Of a DNA stretch of 64,000 bases, positions 8,026 to 16,615 are shown piece after piece (position 1 is the first letter of the stretch; each line of letters opens with the position of its first letter). A model generated the notes under the pieces. That model did no database searches and was not told the origin of the DNA. It saw only the letters and a list, made by a program, of their open reading frames with translations. The position numbers were made by a program, and so were the translations under genes. The DNA comes from CAWDMN01 sp963803155 (GTDB taxonomy: Bacteria > Acidobacteriota > Terriglobia > Versatilivoradales > Versatilivoraceae): the NCBI GenBank assembly GCA_963803155.1, contig CAWDMN010000051.1, positions 68,776 to 132,775 of the forward strand, given 5' to 3'.

Positions 8026-9207
8026 TCAGGTTCGTTTCTCCCTTGCGATTTGAGGGTGGGGTGATCGTTCAGAGGCTTTGGCTTCCTTGCGAAGCACGGC
8101 GGAGTGTTTGGCAAACACCTCCTGGAAACGGGCAGCTTCCGCGGGATTTTCCCAATTATGCAGCAATGCCCCGCTTTCTTCTTTTGAGAAAATCAACTTC
8201 TCATTCGCTTCATCATAATCGATTCGAACCATATCCCCCAACGACACTTGGCTGGTCGCCACCAAATTGGAGAGCGGATAAACCAAATGCCTTTCCAGAG
8301 TGCGCTTCAAATGCCGGGCGCCATATTTAATGTCGGTTCCCTCCCCCAACAAAAAGGCCTTGGCCGAAGGAGTACAGTGAAAGACAAATTTCCCTTCACC
8401 TCGCGAATTGAATATGCGCTCCTGAATCATTCCCAATTCGATGTCCAAGATCTTCTGCAAATGCTCTGTTTGCAGGGTACGAAACACCACGACTTTATCA
8501 ATCCGGTTCATAAACTCTGGAGAAAATTTTCTTTTGGATGCCTCGAGGGCTGTCCGGTAAATTTTATGATCCAGCTCTGACTCCTGAACGGCAGCGGAAG
8601 CTGGCGGAGCAAATCCTATCCCACCGGATATTAGTTCAACCATTTCGCCGGCCCCTAGATTGCTCGTCATAAAGACAACGCAACGGCTCATATCGACGCG
8701 GCGATTGTCTCCCAGCGTCAACGTTGCCTTGTCCAAGATTCCCAGCAGGAGCTGCCAAAGGGCTTCATTCGCCTTTTCAATCTCGTCAAACAGGAGAAAA
8801 GTCAACTTCAAAGAATCAGTGTGGTACTGATCAATGGCCTCTTGAGTCAGAAGAGGAGGTGTCTCCCGGTGCCCCAGATATCCGGGGGGAGAACCAATCA
8901 ATTTGGCAATCTCGTGACTATGTTGAAATTCCGCACAATCAATTTTAATCACGGCGCGGACATCGCCGAATAAAATTTCAGCCGAAGCTTCTACAATCCG
9001 GGTTTTGCCTGATCCAGTCGGTCCGAGGAACAACAAATTCCCTATGGGGCGACCGGGTGAAGCCATCCCCGACAAATAGATCTGATATAAATTGGAAATC
9101 TGCCGGACAGCTCGCTCTTGCCCAACCACTCGGGCTAACAATTTCTGCTCGAATTCCTGAGCATCATTGCTTTTTTGAGTCGGATCTAATAATATCCCGC
9201 GATTCAT
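8026..9207 (-). CDS. AAA+ ATPase resembling an isolated ClpB/ClpA D2 domain
   Basis: A 393-residue protein made of one AAA+ module of the ClpA/B second-domain type plus the small C-terminal D2 subdomain. Walker A GPTGSGKT is at about residues 59-66, Walker B LLFDEIEKA near 137-145, and sensor 1 MTSNLGAG near 178-185; GYLGH in the pore-loop region and SPEFMNRIDKVV follow Clp usage. It lacks the N domain, the first AAA domain and the middle coiled coil of a true ClpB, and lacks the zinc finger of ClpX. It may act as an unfoldase or remodeller; the client is unknown. Single gene, convergent with the permease pair. Confidence 0.82.
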   Translation of the reverse strand: MNRGILLDPTQKSNDAQEFEQKLLARVVGQERAVRQISNLYQIYLSGMASPGRPIGNLLFLGPTGSGKTRIVEASAEILFGDVRAVIKIDCAEFQHSHEIAKLIGSPPGYLGHRETPPLLTQEAIDQYHTDSLKLTFLLFDEIEKANEALWQLLLGILDKATLTLGDNRRVDMSRCVVFMTSNLGAGEMVELISGGIGFAPPASAAVQESELDHKIYRTALEASKRKFSPEFMNRIDKVVVFRTLQTEHLQKILDIELGMIQERIFNSRGEGKFVFHCTPSAKAFLLGEGTDIKYGARHLKRTLERHLVYPLSNLVATSQVSLGDMVRIDYDEANEKLIFSKEESGALLHNWENPAEAARFQEVFAKHSAVLRKEAKASERSPHPQIAREKRT

Positions 9208-9862
9208 AACATTTTCCCAGTAGAGAGACCGCCTTCCCCAATCAGGAGCGGTTCATATTCATTATCGGGGAAAGTGAATTTTTCTTTACACACTAATTAT
9301 AGCAACTTTCCCCCCCCAATTTTAATTTTCCCTATTGTGTCCCCTTCACTTTGGAGGTCAAATTTCAATCAACTATGTGCGGCGGCAACTTGAAATGCCA
9401 ATCCTAGGAAACTAACAAGAAGGGGAGTCTTGACGGATTATGGGAACAAATCAGCTGAAGCATGGAGAACTCCCCCAAGTCGTTCCTTGGTCTTATCGCA
9501 GTTCCTCCCCACCTCATGAGGTTTCCACGGTAAAGCAGCTCTTTCAATGCATATTACCTCCCATGATGGGAACCCAAGGAATCACACGCGCAATCGAGAG
9601 CAATTAAAAGGGGCGAATAGAGTGTCTCTTATGGAGTGCGGTGACCGTGTCGCCGCTTCCCTGGCGCGATCCGCCGACTGCCGGACCAAAATCTGTGCAC
9701 ATCAAAATGACCCGCCTCGTGATTCCTTTCTTCTGTTCGCAACTTTTAGATGCACCCCGCATAATCTAAAGACAGTGTCACAATCTAAAGACTTGAAAAA
9801 GCAACCATTCTTCCAGTACATTAATCTACAATGATAGTTTTGGGAAGGAGCTTGAAGAAATC
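9208..9862. other. Intergenic stretch, no gene seen
   Basis: About 650 bases between the AAA+ gene start and the small cytochrome gene. Short open frames exist (for example around 9547-9834, plus strand) but their translations look random and rich in unrelated Arg, His and Asn, and they have no ribosome sites. A run of eight C at 9311-9318 and A/T-rich sequence near 9290-9330 are the only notable points. No tRNA-like or riboswitch-like structure was recognised. Confidence 0.5.
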
Positions 9863-10072
9863 ATGAAAAAACTCATTGTGGTTGGACTTGTGGGAGTAAT
9901 ATGGATTATCTGGGGTTCTTTACTCCATTCTAAGCCAGCCGATGCAAAGAAGACGGAAAAATCCTGCATCTACTGTCATGTGGAATATGGTTCCAAGGAA
10001 TTGACCGAGGCTGGAAAATATTACAAGAAGAACGGTAGCTTGACCGGATTCAAAGAAAAAGAGAAAAAATAA
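9863..10072 (+). CDS. Small secreted c-type cytochrome-like protein (CxxCH)
   Basis: A 69-residue protein with a clear signal peptide (MKKLIVV then a hydrophobic core, likely cut near ADA-KK) and one heme c attachment motif CIYCH at about residues 36-40. The remaining ~30 residues are lysine-rich. It is much shorter than a standard class I cytochrome c and no distal methionine-containing fold is evident, so it may be a minimal mono-heme carrier or a domain fragment. GGAAGGAG lies about a dozen bases before the ATG, supporting expression. No cytochrome-maturation or oxidase gene is adjacent. Confidence 0.72.
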   Translation: MKKLIVVGLVGVIWIIWGSLLHSKPADAKKTEKSCIYCHVEYGSKELTEAGKYYKKNGSLTGFKEKEKK

Positions 10073-10470
10073 GAATCCCGTCAAGAAGGTTCTTTCTGGA
10101 ATCGAACGGACAGGTGCTGCCCTTCAAATTAATTTTCACAAAAAGGAATCCGCTTATTAATCTGCATACGTGTTAAATTCCAGCCTCATTTTTGCCTCCC
10201 TTTCGAGAAGGAAACGATCCCTATCGATTTGGATTTCAGTGGGATCGAGCCCCGGCGGCGGAACATCATTCGAAATCTAGTGGTTCCATTCACATTCAGA
10301 AAAGTTCAAACGGAACTCCCAGTGCGGCCTGCTTTTCTAAAATGAGGATTCAAACTTCGGTTTTAACGAGAGTTGTCATGGAGGAACATGGTCTCATTTC
10401 TACAGGCAATTTGCGATGCATGTCCCAATGCCAGCGAACGCATAGGCGTTTGATAAATGGTTAACTTTTC
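10073..10470. other. Intergenic stretch, no gene seen
   Basis: About 400 bases between the cytochrome gene and the 3' end of dtd, which converge here. A 90-codon plus-strand frame at 10192-10464 has no ribosome site and an unconvincing composition, so I do not call it. No clear terminator hairpin was found. Confidence 0.45.
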
Positions 10471-10920
10471 TTAAAAAACTCTTTCACTATCCAGCAATAT
10501 CGTAACAGGGCCATCATTAATGGACTTCACCAACATCATGGCTTGAAAAACGCCAGTCTCGACAGGGAATCCTTGTTCCCGACATTTTTCCACGAAGTAC
10601 TCATACAAATGGACGGCAAGCGCCGGAGGGGCGGCCTCGCTGAAAGAGGGCCGTTTCCCCCGACGGCAATCTCCATACAATGTAAATTGGGACACCACCA
10701 AAATGGAACCTTTTGTTTCTCTCAAGGAGAGGTTCATCTTCCCCGATTCATCTTCAAAAATGCGCAAGCCGAGAATCTTTTCACAAAAGTAATCGGTTTC
10801 ATCTTCCGTGTCGTTCTTTCCAACGCCCAAATAGACCAGCAAACCATGTTGAATTGCTCCCGAGACTTTTCCTTCCACCTCCACTGCCGCATTTTGTACT
10901 CGCTGGACGACTGCACGCAT
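10471..10920 (-). CDS. dtd: D-aminoacyl-tRNA deacylase Dtd
   Basis: A 149-residue protein of normal family length that hydrolyses D-amino acids (and Gly) mischarged on tRNA. It starts with the conserved MRAVVQRV, has the SQFTLYGD segment near residues 79-86 (the catalytic Ser-Gln-x-Thr region) followed by GKRPSF, and ends with the NDGPVTILLDSE block that contains the cross-subunit Gly-cisPro pair enforcing chirality. All functional motifs appear intact. It stands alone on the minus strand, divergent from the VWFA gene with about 100 bases between them. Confidence 0.93.
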   Translation of the reverse strand: MRAVVQRVQNAAVEVEGKVSGAIQHGLLVYLGVGKNDTEDETDYFCEKILGLRIFEDESGKMNLSLRETKGSILVVSQFTLYGDCRRGKRPSFSEAAPPALAVHLYEYFVEKCREQGFPVETGVFQAMMLVKSINDGPVTILLDSERVF

Positions 10921-11017
10921 GAATTACTCCCGCAATAAAAATTGAGTCTGATGTTTCTCGGGGTTGACCATCTTCCCCTCACCATGTAAAATTTGCATTT
11001 ATAATTGAGGTTAAAGA

Positions 11018-11986
11018 ATGCTCCATACTAACAGGATCCGTTATCATACCATGGTTCATCTTGTGATCATGTTTCTGATGGGATGGTTGTTGGCCCCAAC
11101 CCTTTTGGCTCAAAGCACAGGACAGCGGCAGGATTCCCCACCCAGCAAGAGTCCAAACAACTTGGTGGTCAATGTCGATTTGGTCAATGTTATTTTCACG
11201 GTGATGGATCGGCGCGGCCATTTGGTGACCAACTTGGAAAAAGGCGACTTTCTGCTTTATGAAAATAATGCTCCACAACAAATAACGAATTTTGCGCGAG
11301 AAACCGATTTGCCTCTTTCAATCGCTCTCCTCATTGATACAAGCACAAGCATTCGGGACCGGTTCAAATTCGAGCAAGAAGCCGCCATTGATTTCTTAAC
11401 CAAAGCTTTGCGGCCACGACAAGACAAAGCTTTGCTCATTTCATTCGATACTGGAATTGACTTGGTGCAGGATTTTACCGACGATCTTAAATTGTTAGAC
11501 GAATCCATCCACCAAGTCAGGCCCGGCGGCGGCACTAAAATGCTGGATGCCATTTATTTGGCTTGTGAGGAGAAACTGCGAGGAGAACGGGGCCGGAAGG
11601 TTTTGATCATTATCAGCGACGGAGACGATAATTTGAGCATTCGCACGGTGGCCGCTACCTTGGAAATGGCTCAAAAGTCCGATGTCACCATTTTCTGTAT
11701 AAGCACCAACTCCGCCGGATTTTTTGGAGTAAAAGCTCCTCAGGCGGATAAAGTGCTGAAAAAACTCGCCGAGGAAACCGGGGGCCGCGCTTTTTTCCCC
11801 TTCAAAGCGGAGGATCTTTCCCATAGTTTTCAGGATATCGGGGATGAATTGCGAAGTCAGTACTCTCTTGGCTATAAATCTTCCAATCCGGCCCGGGACG
11901 GCTCTTTTCGCACGATTCGGCTGGAAACAGAGCGTAAAAATCTCAAGGTCAAATCGCGCCGGGGTTATTATGCCCCCAGAGGTTAG
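11018..11986 (+). CDS. Secreted VWFA-related domain protein (acidobacterial type)
   Basis: A 322-residue exported protein. An N-terminal hydrophobic stretch (about residues 12-30, ending LLAQS) is a signal peptide or anchor. An N-terminal region with VTNLEKGDFLLYENNAPQ is typical of the VWFA-related family abundant in Acidobacteria, then a von Willebrand A domain follows with a MIDAS-type DTSTS (ALLIDTSTSIRD), GGGTKMLDAIY and IISDGDDN. The end, SQYSLGYKSSNPARDGSFRTI followed by a RGYYAP tail, also matches the family. Function unknown; metal-dependent protein binding at the cell surface is the usual guess. It may start at an internal Met (MVHLVIMF) giving a cleaner signal peptide. Confidence 0.85.
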   Translation: MLHTNRIRYHTMVHLVIMFLMGWLLAPTLLAQSTGQRQDSPPSKSPNNLVVNVDLVNVIFTVMDRRGHLVTNLEKGDFLLYENNAPQQITNFARETDLPLSIALLIDTSTSIRDRFKFEQEAAIDFLTKALRPRQDKALLISFDTGIDLVQDFTDDLKLLDESIHQVRPGGGTKMLDAIYLACEEKLRGERGRKVLIIISDGDDNLSIRTVAATLEMAQKSDVTIFCISTNSAGFFGVKAPQADKVLKKLAEETGGRAFFPFKAEDLSHSFQDIGDELRSQYSLGYKSSNPARDGSFRTIRLETERKNLKVKSRRGYYAPRG

Positions 11987-12155
11987 TTCTCTTTTGCCTT
12001 TGGATAAACAGATCATTCTCACTGACCGTTCCCCCCTGAACCTTGAATGGTTGCTCTGACGGAGATGCCGCCGGTTACCATCAATCCCTCATTCTGGCTG
12101 ATAAATCCTTTGTGATGACTTGGCGCTCCACCCACCCTCGTTTTAAGGCATGGGG

Positions 12156-12237
12156 CCGGCAATTATCGTAGCTGAAACCAAGCCTAAGTGGAGTTGATGA
12201 GAGGCGAAACCTGACGATAACCGGACTGCCAAGGCAG
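12156..12237. other. Possible structured RNA element or attenuator-like fold
   Basis: CCGG (12156-12159), a three-base CAA bulge and TTATCGT (12163-12169) pair with ACGATAA-CCGG (12214-12224). Inside this stem GCCT (12182-12185) can pair with AGGC (12202-12205), and two GAAACC boxes (about 12173-12178 and 12206-12211) face each other. A perfect CTGCC-AA-GGCAG hairpin (12226-12237) follows at once. It lies 40-120 bases upstream of the helix-hairpin-helix gene. It does not match a riboswitch class I know, and strand is undecided. Confidence 0.35.
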
Positions 12238-12279
12238 GAAGGACATTGCGACAAGGCTGGAAGCACGGCTAAATTTCGA

Positions 12280-12699
12280 ATGCAGTGGTTAAGCATAAAG
12301 ATGATGCGAATTTCCACGGGATTCACTTTTTTCCTGTTATGCGATTGGTTTTCATTCCGCCCTACGGGAATCCTCAGGGGAATTCCACCTGCGCGGGCTC
12401 ATTTTATTCGATCCATGCGGCTTGAAGAGGAAGGCCCAAGCTCATCCTTTCAGCGCCGATCCCATTCAAAGCACCTTGCTCAGAAATCGGCTCGATCCAT
12501 ACCTCTGAAGATCGACATAAATCGAGCCAGTGCGGAAGAATTGAAAAAATTGCCTGGCATCGGGCCAAAACTAGCCCAGAGAATCGTCAATTTCCGTTCC
12601 CAGAATCCTCCATTCCGGAAAGTCGAAGAGATGCTCATCATCAAAGGTATCAACCGTCGTCTTCTCACGAGGATTCGCCCTTACATTATAGTCGAATGA
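12280..12699 (+). CDS. ComEA-like helix-hairpin-helix protein
   Basis: A 139-residue protein whose C-terminal ~65 residues form a tandem helix-hairpin-helix DNA-binding domain: KIDINRASAEELKKLPGIG and KLAQRIVNFR, then VEEMLIIKGINRRLLTRIRP, with the two GIG/GIN hairpins expected of ComEA. The N-terminal ~25 residues are hydrophobic (ISTGFTFFLLCDWF), so it is probably exported or anchored, as ComEA is when it receives incoming DNA. The middle is a low-complexity Ser/His/Arg linker. Start uncertain: ATG at 12280 or the ATG pair at 12301. No other competence gene is nearby, so DNA uptake is only one possibility. Confidence 0.7.
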   Translation: MQWLSIKMMRISTGFTFFLLCDWFSFRPTGILRGIPPARAHFIRSMRLEEEGPSSSFQRRSHSKHLAQKSARSIPLKIDINRASAEELKKLPGIGPKLAQRIVNFRSQNPPFRKVEEMLIIKGINRRLLTRIRPYIIVE

Positions 12700-12761
12700 G
12701 TTGGGAAGATCTCTTGGCCAAATGTCGGCAAATAGATGTCACCGGCTATGCAAAAATCGCC

Positions 12762-12789
12762 TTGGCGTCTTTTGATCCTGCGATATAAT
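12762..12789 (+). promoter_or_regulatory. Probable sigma-70 promoter of gltA
   Basis: TTGGCG (12762-12767), a 16-base spacer and a consensus TATAAT (12784-12789) lie about 40 bases before the gltA ATG. The -10 box is perfect; the -35 is weaker. Confidence 0.5.
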
Positions 12790-12830
12790 GTGTGGGGTTT
12801 CAAATCAATCCTGATCTTTGAGGTTCCTTT

Positions 12831-14135
12831 ATGAATGAGTTGGCCAAGCTAGAAATGGATGGAAAAGTTTATCAACTCCCCGTGGTGGCTGGAACGGAGA
12901 ACGAACAAGCCATTGATATTTCCAAATTGCGGTCAGAGACCGGATACATCACTTTGGATGAGGGATATGGCAACACCGGTTCCTGCCAAAGCTCCGTTAC
13001 CTTTATTGATGGCGAAAAAGGGATTTTACGCTATCGGGGAATTCCCATTGAAGAGTTGGCGGAGCGCTCCACTTTCGTGGAAACGGCCTATTTGTTGATT
13101 TTTGGCAGACTTCCCAATGTAAAGGAAATCAAAGAATTTTCTGACTTGCTGACTAAGAATGAGATGCTTCATGAGGACATGAAGTTCCATTTTGAAGGAT
13201 TCCCTTCACATGCCCATCCCATGGCAATCTTATCTTCCATGATTAATGCCGCCGGATGCTTTTACCCTGAGTTGTTGGAATCGGAAAAAAAAGAGACCTT
13301 TCTGCTGCAAGCTGCTCGATTGCTCTCGCAAGTCCGCACCATCGCGGCATTCTCTTTTCGGAAGTCTCGGGGTCTCCCCATCATTTATCCCAAGCCGGTC
13401 TATAAATACACCGCAAATTTTCTTCACATGATGTTTTCGGAACCATATCAGGACTACGAATTGCAGCCGGAAGTGGTCAAAGCCCTCGACTTGATTTTTT
13501 TGTTGCACGCCGATCACGAGCAGAACTGTTCGACCTCCACGGTCCGGATGGTGGCTTCCAGCAGAGCAAACCTGTTTGCTTGCGCAGCTGCGGGGGTTTG
13601 TGCTCTTTGGGGACCTCTACATGGGGGCGCCAACCAGGCGGTCCTGGAGATGTTGGAACAAATCCACAAGGAAAAGGATGACGGTTCTAAGTTCCTCGCC
13701 CAGGTAAAGGATAAAAAATCCGGCCAGAAGCTCATGGGATTCGGCCATCGGGTTTACAAGAATTATGACCCTCGAGCCCGCATCATTAAGGAAAAATGCG
13801 ACCAAGTGCTCTCCTCTTTGAGGGTGAATGATCCCTTATTGGACATCGCCAAAAAACTGGAGGAAACCGCTCTTCAGGACAGCTTCTTTGTGGAGCGCAA
13901 ACTCTACCCCAATGTCGATTTCTACAGTGGAATTATCATGAGAGCCATTGGCATTCCCGTACAAATGTTCACTGTAATTTTTGCCATTGGACGAATGCCT
14001 GGATGGATTGCCAATTATAAGGAAATGCTGGAAGATCCCAATGGCAGAATTTACCGGCCACGTCAGATTTATACTGGGCCGACGGTAAAGCATTATGTGC
14101 CCTTGAGAGAGCGGGTGCAGAGTTTTTCGGAATGA
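12831..14135 (+). CDS. gltA: Citrate synthase (type II, hexameric-like)
   Basis: A 434-residue citrate synthase that condenses acetyl-CoA with oxaloacetate at the entry of the TCA cycle. Catalytic residues are His264 (GPLHGGAN), His306 (GFGHRVYKNYDPRA) and Asp363 (NVDFYSG), matching the usual numbering of the long Gram-negative form almost exactly. The N-terminal beta domain (DISKLRSETGYITLD) found in NADH-sensitive enzymes is present. A GAGG sequence lies about seven bases before the ATG, a promoter stands just upstream and a strong terminator just downstream, so it is a single-gene unit. Confidence 0.96.
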   Translation: MNELAKLEMDGKVYQLPVVAGTENEQAIDISKLRSETGYITLDEGYGNTGSCQSSVTFIDGEKGILRYRGIPIEELAERSTFVETAYLLIFGRLPNVKEIKEFSDLLTKNEMLHEDMKFHFEGFPSHAHPMAILSSMINAAGCFYPELLESEKKETFLLQAARLLSQVRTIAAFSFRKSRGLPIIYPKPVYKYTANFLHMMFSEPYQDYELQPEVVKALDLIFLLHADHEQNCSTSTVRMVASSRANLFACAAAGVCALWGPLHGGANQAVLEMLEQIHKEKDDGSKFLAQVKDKKSGQKLMGFGHRVYKNYDPRARIIKEKCDQVLSSLRVNDPLLDIAKKLEETALQDSFFVERKLYPNVDFYSGIIMRAIGIPVQMFTVIFAIGRMPGWIANYKEMLEDPNGRIYRPRQIYTGPTVKHYVPLRERVQSFSE

Positions 14136-14183
14136 GACGAGCGTCAATATTTTGAGCACTCCGTATTTAAGCGGACATTTCAA

Positions 14184-14240
14184 GGTAAGCAGGCATTGCC
14201 CTCTTGACAATGCCTGCTTACCTTCTTTTTTATTTTGTTT
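14184..14240 (+). terminator. Rho-independent terminator after gltA
   Basis: A perfect 15-bp inverted repeat: GGTAAGCAGGCATTG at 14184-14198 and its complement at 14208-14222, nine-base loop, followed by a T-rich run (TTCTTTTTTATTTTGTTTT). It starts 49 bases past the gltA stop. Confidence 0.9.
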
Positions 14241-14593
14241 TCCCCTGTGCATCCAGCCGTGTTTCTGGGTGTTTCGGGTGCGTATTTTTCTATCCGCTGC
14301 TCTTCAATGATTCGCATCGGGATGAAGAGCAGATCCCTTCAGAATGAAAAAAACCCAGTTTAGTCTATTGTCCGCTCCTCTGGCTGGACACGAATTCGCG
14401 CCATTCCCGCCCAAAATGAAAATAAATCCGCAAGTCCGAGAGAATATTTGGGAACCCACGGATACCATTTTCTTTCCCTTCTTCCCGTTTCTGTTTTAAA
14501 ATTTTGGCGGCCGTTTTTAAGATAGCGACAACTCGCAAAATCAAGCCACAATGAGCGGGAGCGCTCATATCAATTCAACTCAGTGAGGAACCT
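14241..14593. other. Intergenic stretch with one hairpin, no gene
   Basis: About 350 bases between the gltA terminator and the acyl-CoA synthetase. TGCTCTTCA (14298-14306) and TGAAGAGCA (14323-14331) form a nine-base inverted repeat. The rest shows no coding frame, and the synthetase promoter should lie here. Confidence 0.5.
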
Positions 14594-16285
14594 ATGTCCA
14601 TGGGGGAGTTTTTAAATTGCACCGTAGGTGATCTTCTTCTCGAAAATGCACGAAAATATCCCGAACATGAGGCTCTGGTCTATTCCGATCGCGATTTGCG
14701 ATATACCTACACTGAATTAAATTCCAGAGTGAACGAGCTTGCCAAAGGACTATTATCGATCGGCATCGGAAAGGGCGATCACATTGGAATTTGGGCCACC
14801 AACATCCCAGACTGGATCCCGTTCTTTTTTGCCTCCGCCCGAATTGGCGCCGTGCTAATTCCCGTCAACACCAGCTACAGGATGCATGAATTGGAGTATG
14901 TTCTTAAACAATCGGATGCCAAAGTGCTGATTCTCATTGACGGCTATCGCGATGTCGACTATGTCCAAACTGTCTTCGACCTCATCCCCGAATTGAGGAG
15001 CGGCTCTCGCGGGAATATCCAGAGCGAACGATTTCCTTCCTTGCGCGAGGTCATTTATATTGGCCCCAAACTTCACCGCGGCATGCACTCGTTGGGAGAA
15101 TTGATTGCCCAGGGGGCTTCCATTCCTGACGCGGAACTGGACTCCATCCGTTTGACGTTGAGCGCTCACGATGTAGTCAACATGCAATACACTTCCGGCA
15201 CCACCGGCTTCCCCCGTGGAGTGATGCTCACTCATTACGGAATTGTGAATAATGGGTTTCAGATCGGGGAAAGGCAAAAATTCACCCACCAGGACAGGCT
15301 CTGTCTGCCAGTGCCTTTGTTTCATTGTTTTGGAATTACTCTGGGGGCCATGGCAATCTACACTCATGGCGGCGCCTTCTGTCCTTTGGAAACTTTTGAT
15401 CCTCTCATGGTGTTGGCAGTGGTCCAAAAAGAACGATGCACGGCATTATATGGTGTCCCCACAATGTTCATTTCCGAGCTTCATCACCCCATGTTTAATA
15501 TGTTTAATCTCCGTTCCCTTCGGACCGGGATCATGGCAGGTTCCGTCTGTCCGGAACCGTTGATGCGGGAAGTCATCAACAAGATGTATATGCGCGAAAT
15601 TGCCGTGGTATATGGCCTGACGGAAGCCTCCCCTGGAATCACTCAAACCACAACCAACGATTCGTTGGAAGTCCGTGTTTCCACCGTGGGCAAGCCCTTT
15701 GAAGGAGTCGAAGTGAAAATTGTCCATCCTGAAACCTCGGCTGTTCTGGGAATCAACCAACCCGGAGAACTCTGCTCCCGGGGCTACAATACCATGAGGG
15801 GTTATTACAAAATGCCAGAAGAGACAGCACGAGCCATTGAACCTGAAGGCTGGTTGCATAGTGGCGATATTGCGATCCTCGATGAAAATGGCTATTACCG
15901 GATCACGGGACGGCTTAAAGACATGATCATCCGGGGAGGAGAAAATATCTACCCCAAAGAAGTCGAAGACTTCCTGCTTACCATGCCGGGAATAAAGGAT
16001 GCTCAGGTTGTGGCAGTTCCCAGCGAAAAGTACGGCGAAGAAGTGGCGTCGTTCATACAATTGAAGAATGGAACAAACCTGGAGCCTGAGGACATTCAAG
16101 ATTATTGCCGCGGACAGATTGCCCGTTACAAGATTCCCAAGTACATTTTCTTTATTGATGAGTTTCCGCTTACAGCAAGCGGCAAGGTGCAGAAGTTTAA
16201 GCTGAGGGAGATTGCCGCTCGCAATCTCGGATTAAACGGGACTAGAGATTCCGCCTCCGTTTCGAAAGAAATGATTTCCGCCTAA
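14594..16285 (+). CDS. Acyl-CoA synthetase (AMP-forming, fatty-acyl-CoA synthase type)
   Basis: A 563-residue member of the ANL superfamily, which activates a carboxylic acid as acyl-AMP and then transfers it to CoA. Motifs in order: the P-loop-like YTSGTTGFPRGV near residues 198-209, YGLTEASPG (A5), GWLHSGDIA near 427, GRLKDMIIRGGENIYPKEVE (hinge and CoA tunnel) and the C-terminal TASGKVQKFKLRE holding the catalytic Lys. Length and motifs fit medium- or long-chain fatty acyl-CoA synthetases; the substrate is not certain. GAGGAA six bases before the ATG gives a good ribosome site. No beta-oxidation gene adjoins it. An AGCCGC/GCGGCT inverted repeat (16287-16306) follows the stop. Confidence 0.9.
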   Translation: MSMGEFLNCTVGDLLLENARKYPEHEALVYSDRDLRYTYTELNSRVNELAKGLLSIGIGKGDHIGIWATNIPDWIPFFFASARIGAVLIPVNTSYRMHELEYVLKQSDAKVLILIDGYRDVDYVQTVFDLIPELRSGSRGNIQSERFPSLREVIYIGPKLHRGMHSLGELIAQGASIPDAELDSIRLTLSAHDVVNMQYTSGTTGFPRGVMLTHYGIVNNGFQIGERQKFTHQDRLCLPVPLFHCFGITLGAMAIYTHGGAFCPLETFDPLMVLAVVQKERCTALYGVPTMFISELHHPMFNMFNLRSLRTGIMAGSVCPEPLMREVINKMYMREIAVVYGLTEASPGITQTTTNDSLEVRVSTVGKPFEGVEVKIVHPETSAVLGINQPGELCSRGYNTMRGYYKMPEETARAIEPEGWLHSGDIAILDENGYYRITGRLKDMIIRGGENIYPKEVEDFLLTMPGIKDAQVVAVPSEKYGEEVASFIQLKNGTNLEPEDIQDYCRGQIARYKIPKYIFFIDEFPLTASGKVQKFKLREIAARNLGLNGTRDSASVSKEMISA

Positions 16286-16615
16286 TAGCCGCAGTGGCTG
16301 GCGGCTGTTTCAGGGACATCCTTCAGATTACCAACCAGGCCTGGCTCCAGAGACGAAGAGTCACTGAGGCAAAGGGCTTCGGAGAAGAACGAAGACAAAA
16401 GAACATGTGGCATTTCCCTCAAGACTTGTTCGGAAGGGCCGGCCTGATTTGTATAATTTTCAAAACAATACTATTTGACATGGAAGATTATGGTTAAGAC
16501 GTTTAGGACGATGCCACTCCATTTTGATGGGATAGGGTTCGCCGCAAGTGATGTCGCGTACTGCCTCCGAGTTGCTGCATCTTGAGAAATTGCTTTTTTT
16601 GCTGGATTAGCCGAT
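16286..16615. other. Intergenic stretch, no gene seen
   Basis: About 330 bases. Apart from the AGCCGC/GCGGCT inverted repeat at 16287-16306, which lacks a T-run, nothing was recognised. A short frame at 16294-16497 has no ribosome site or family likeness. Confidence 0.45.

Noticed and set aside
9640..9690. A possible hairpin-rich RNA in the 9.2-9.9 kb gap
   Set aside because: GC-rich patches exist but the stems I could form were short and not nested.
10192..10464. A 90-codon plus-strand frame
   Set aside because: No ribosome site, no recognisable motif and composition like random sequence.
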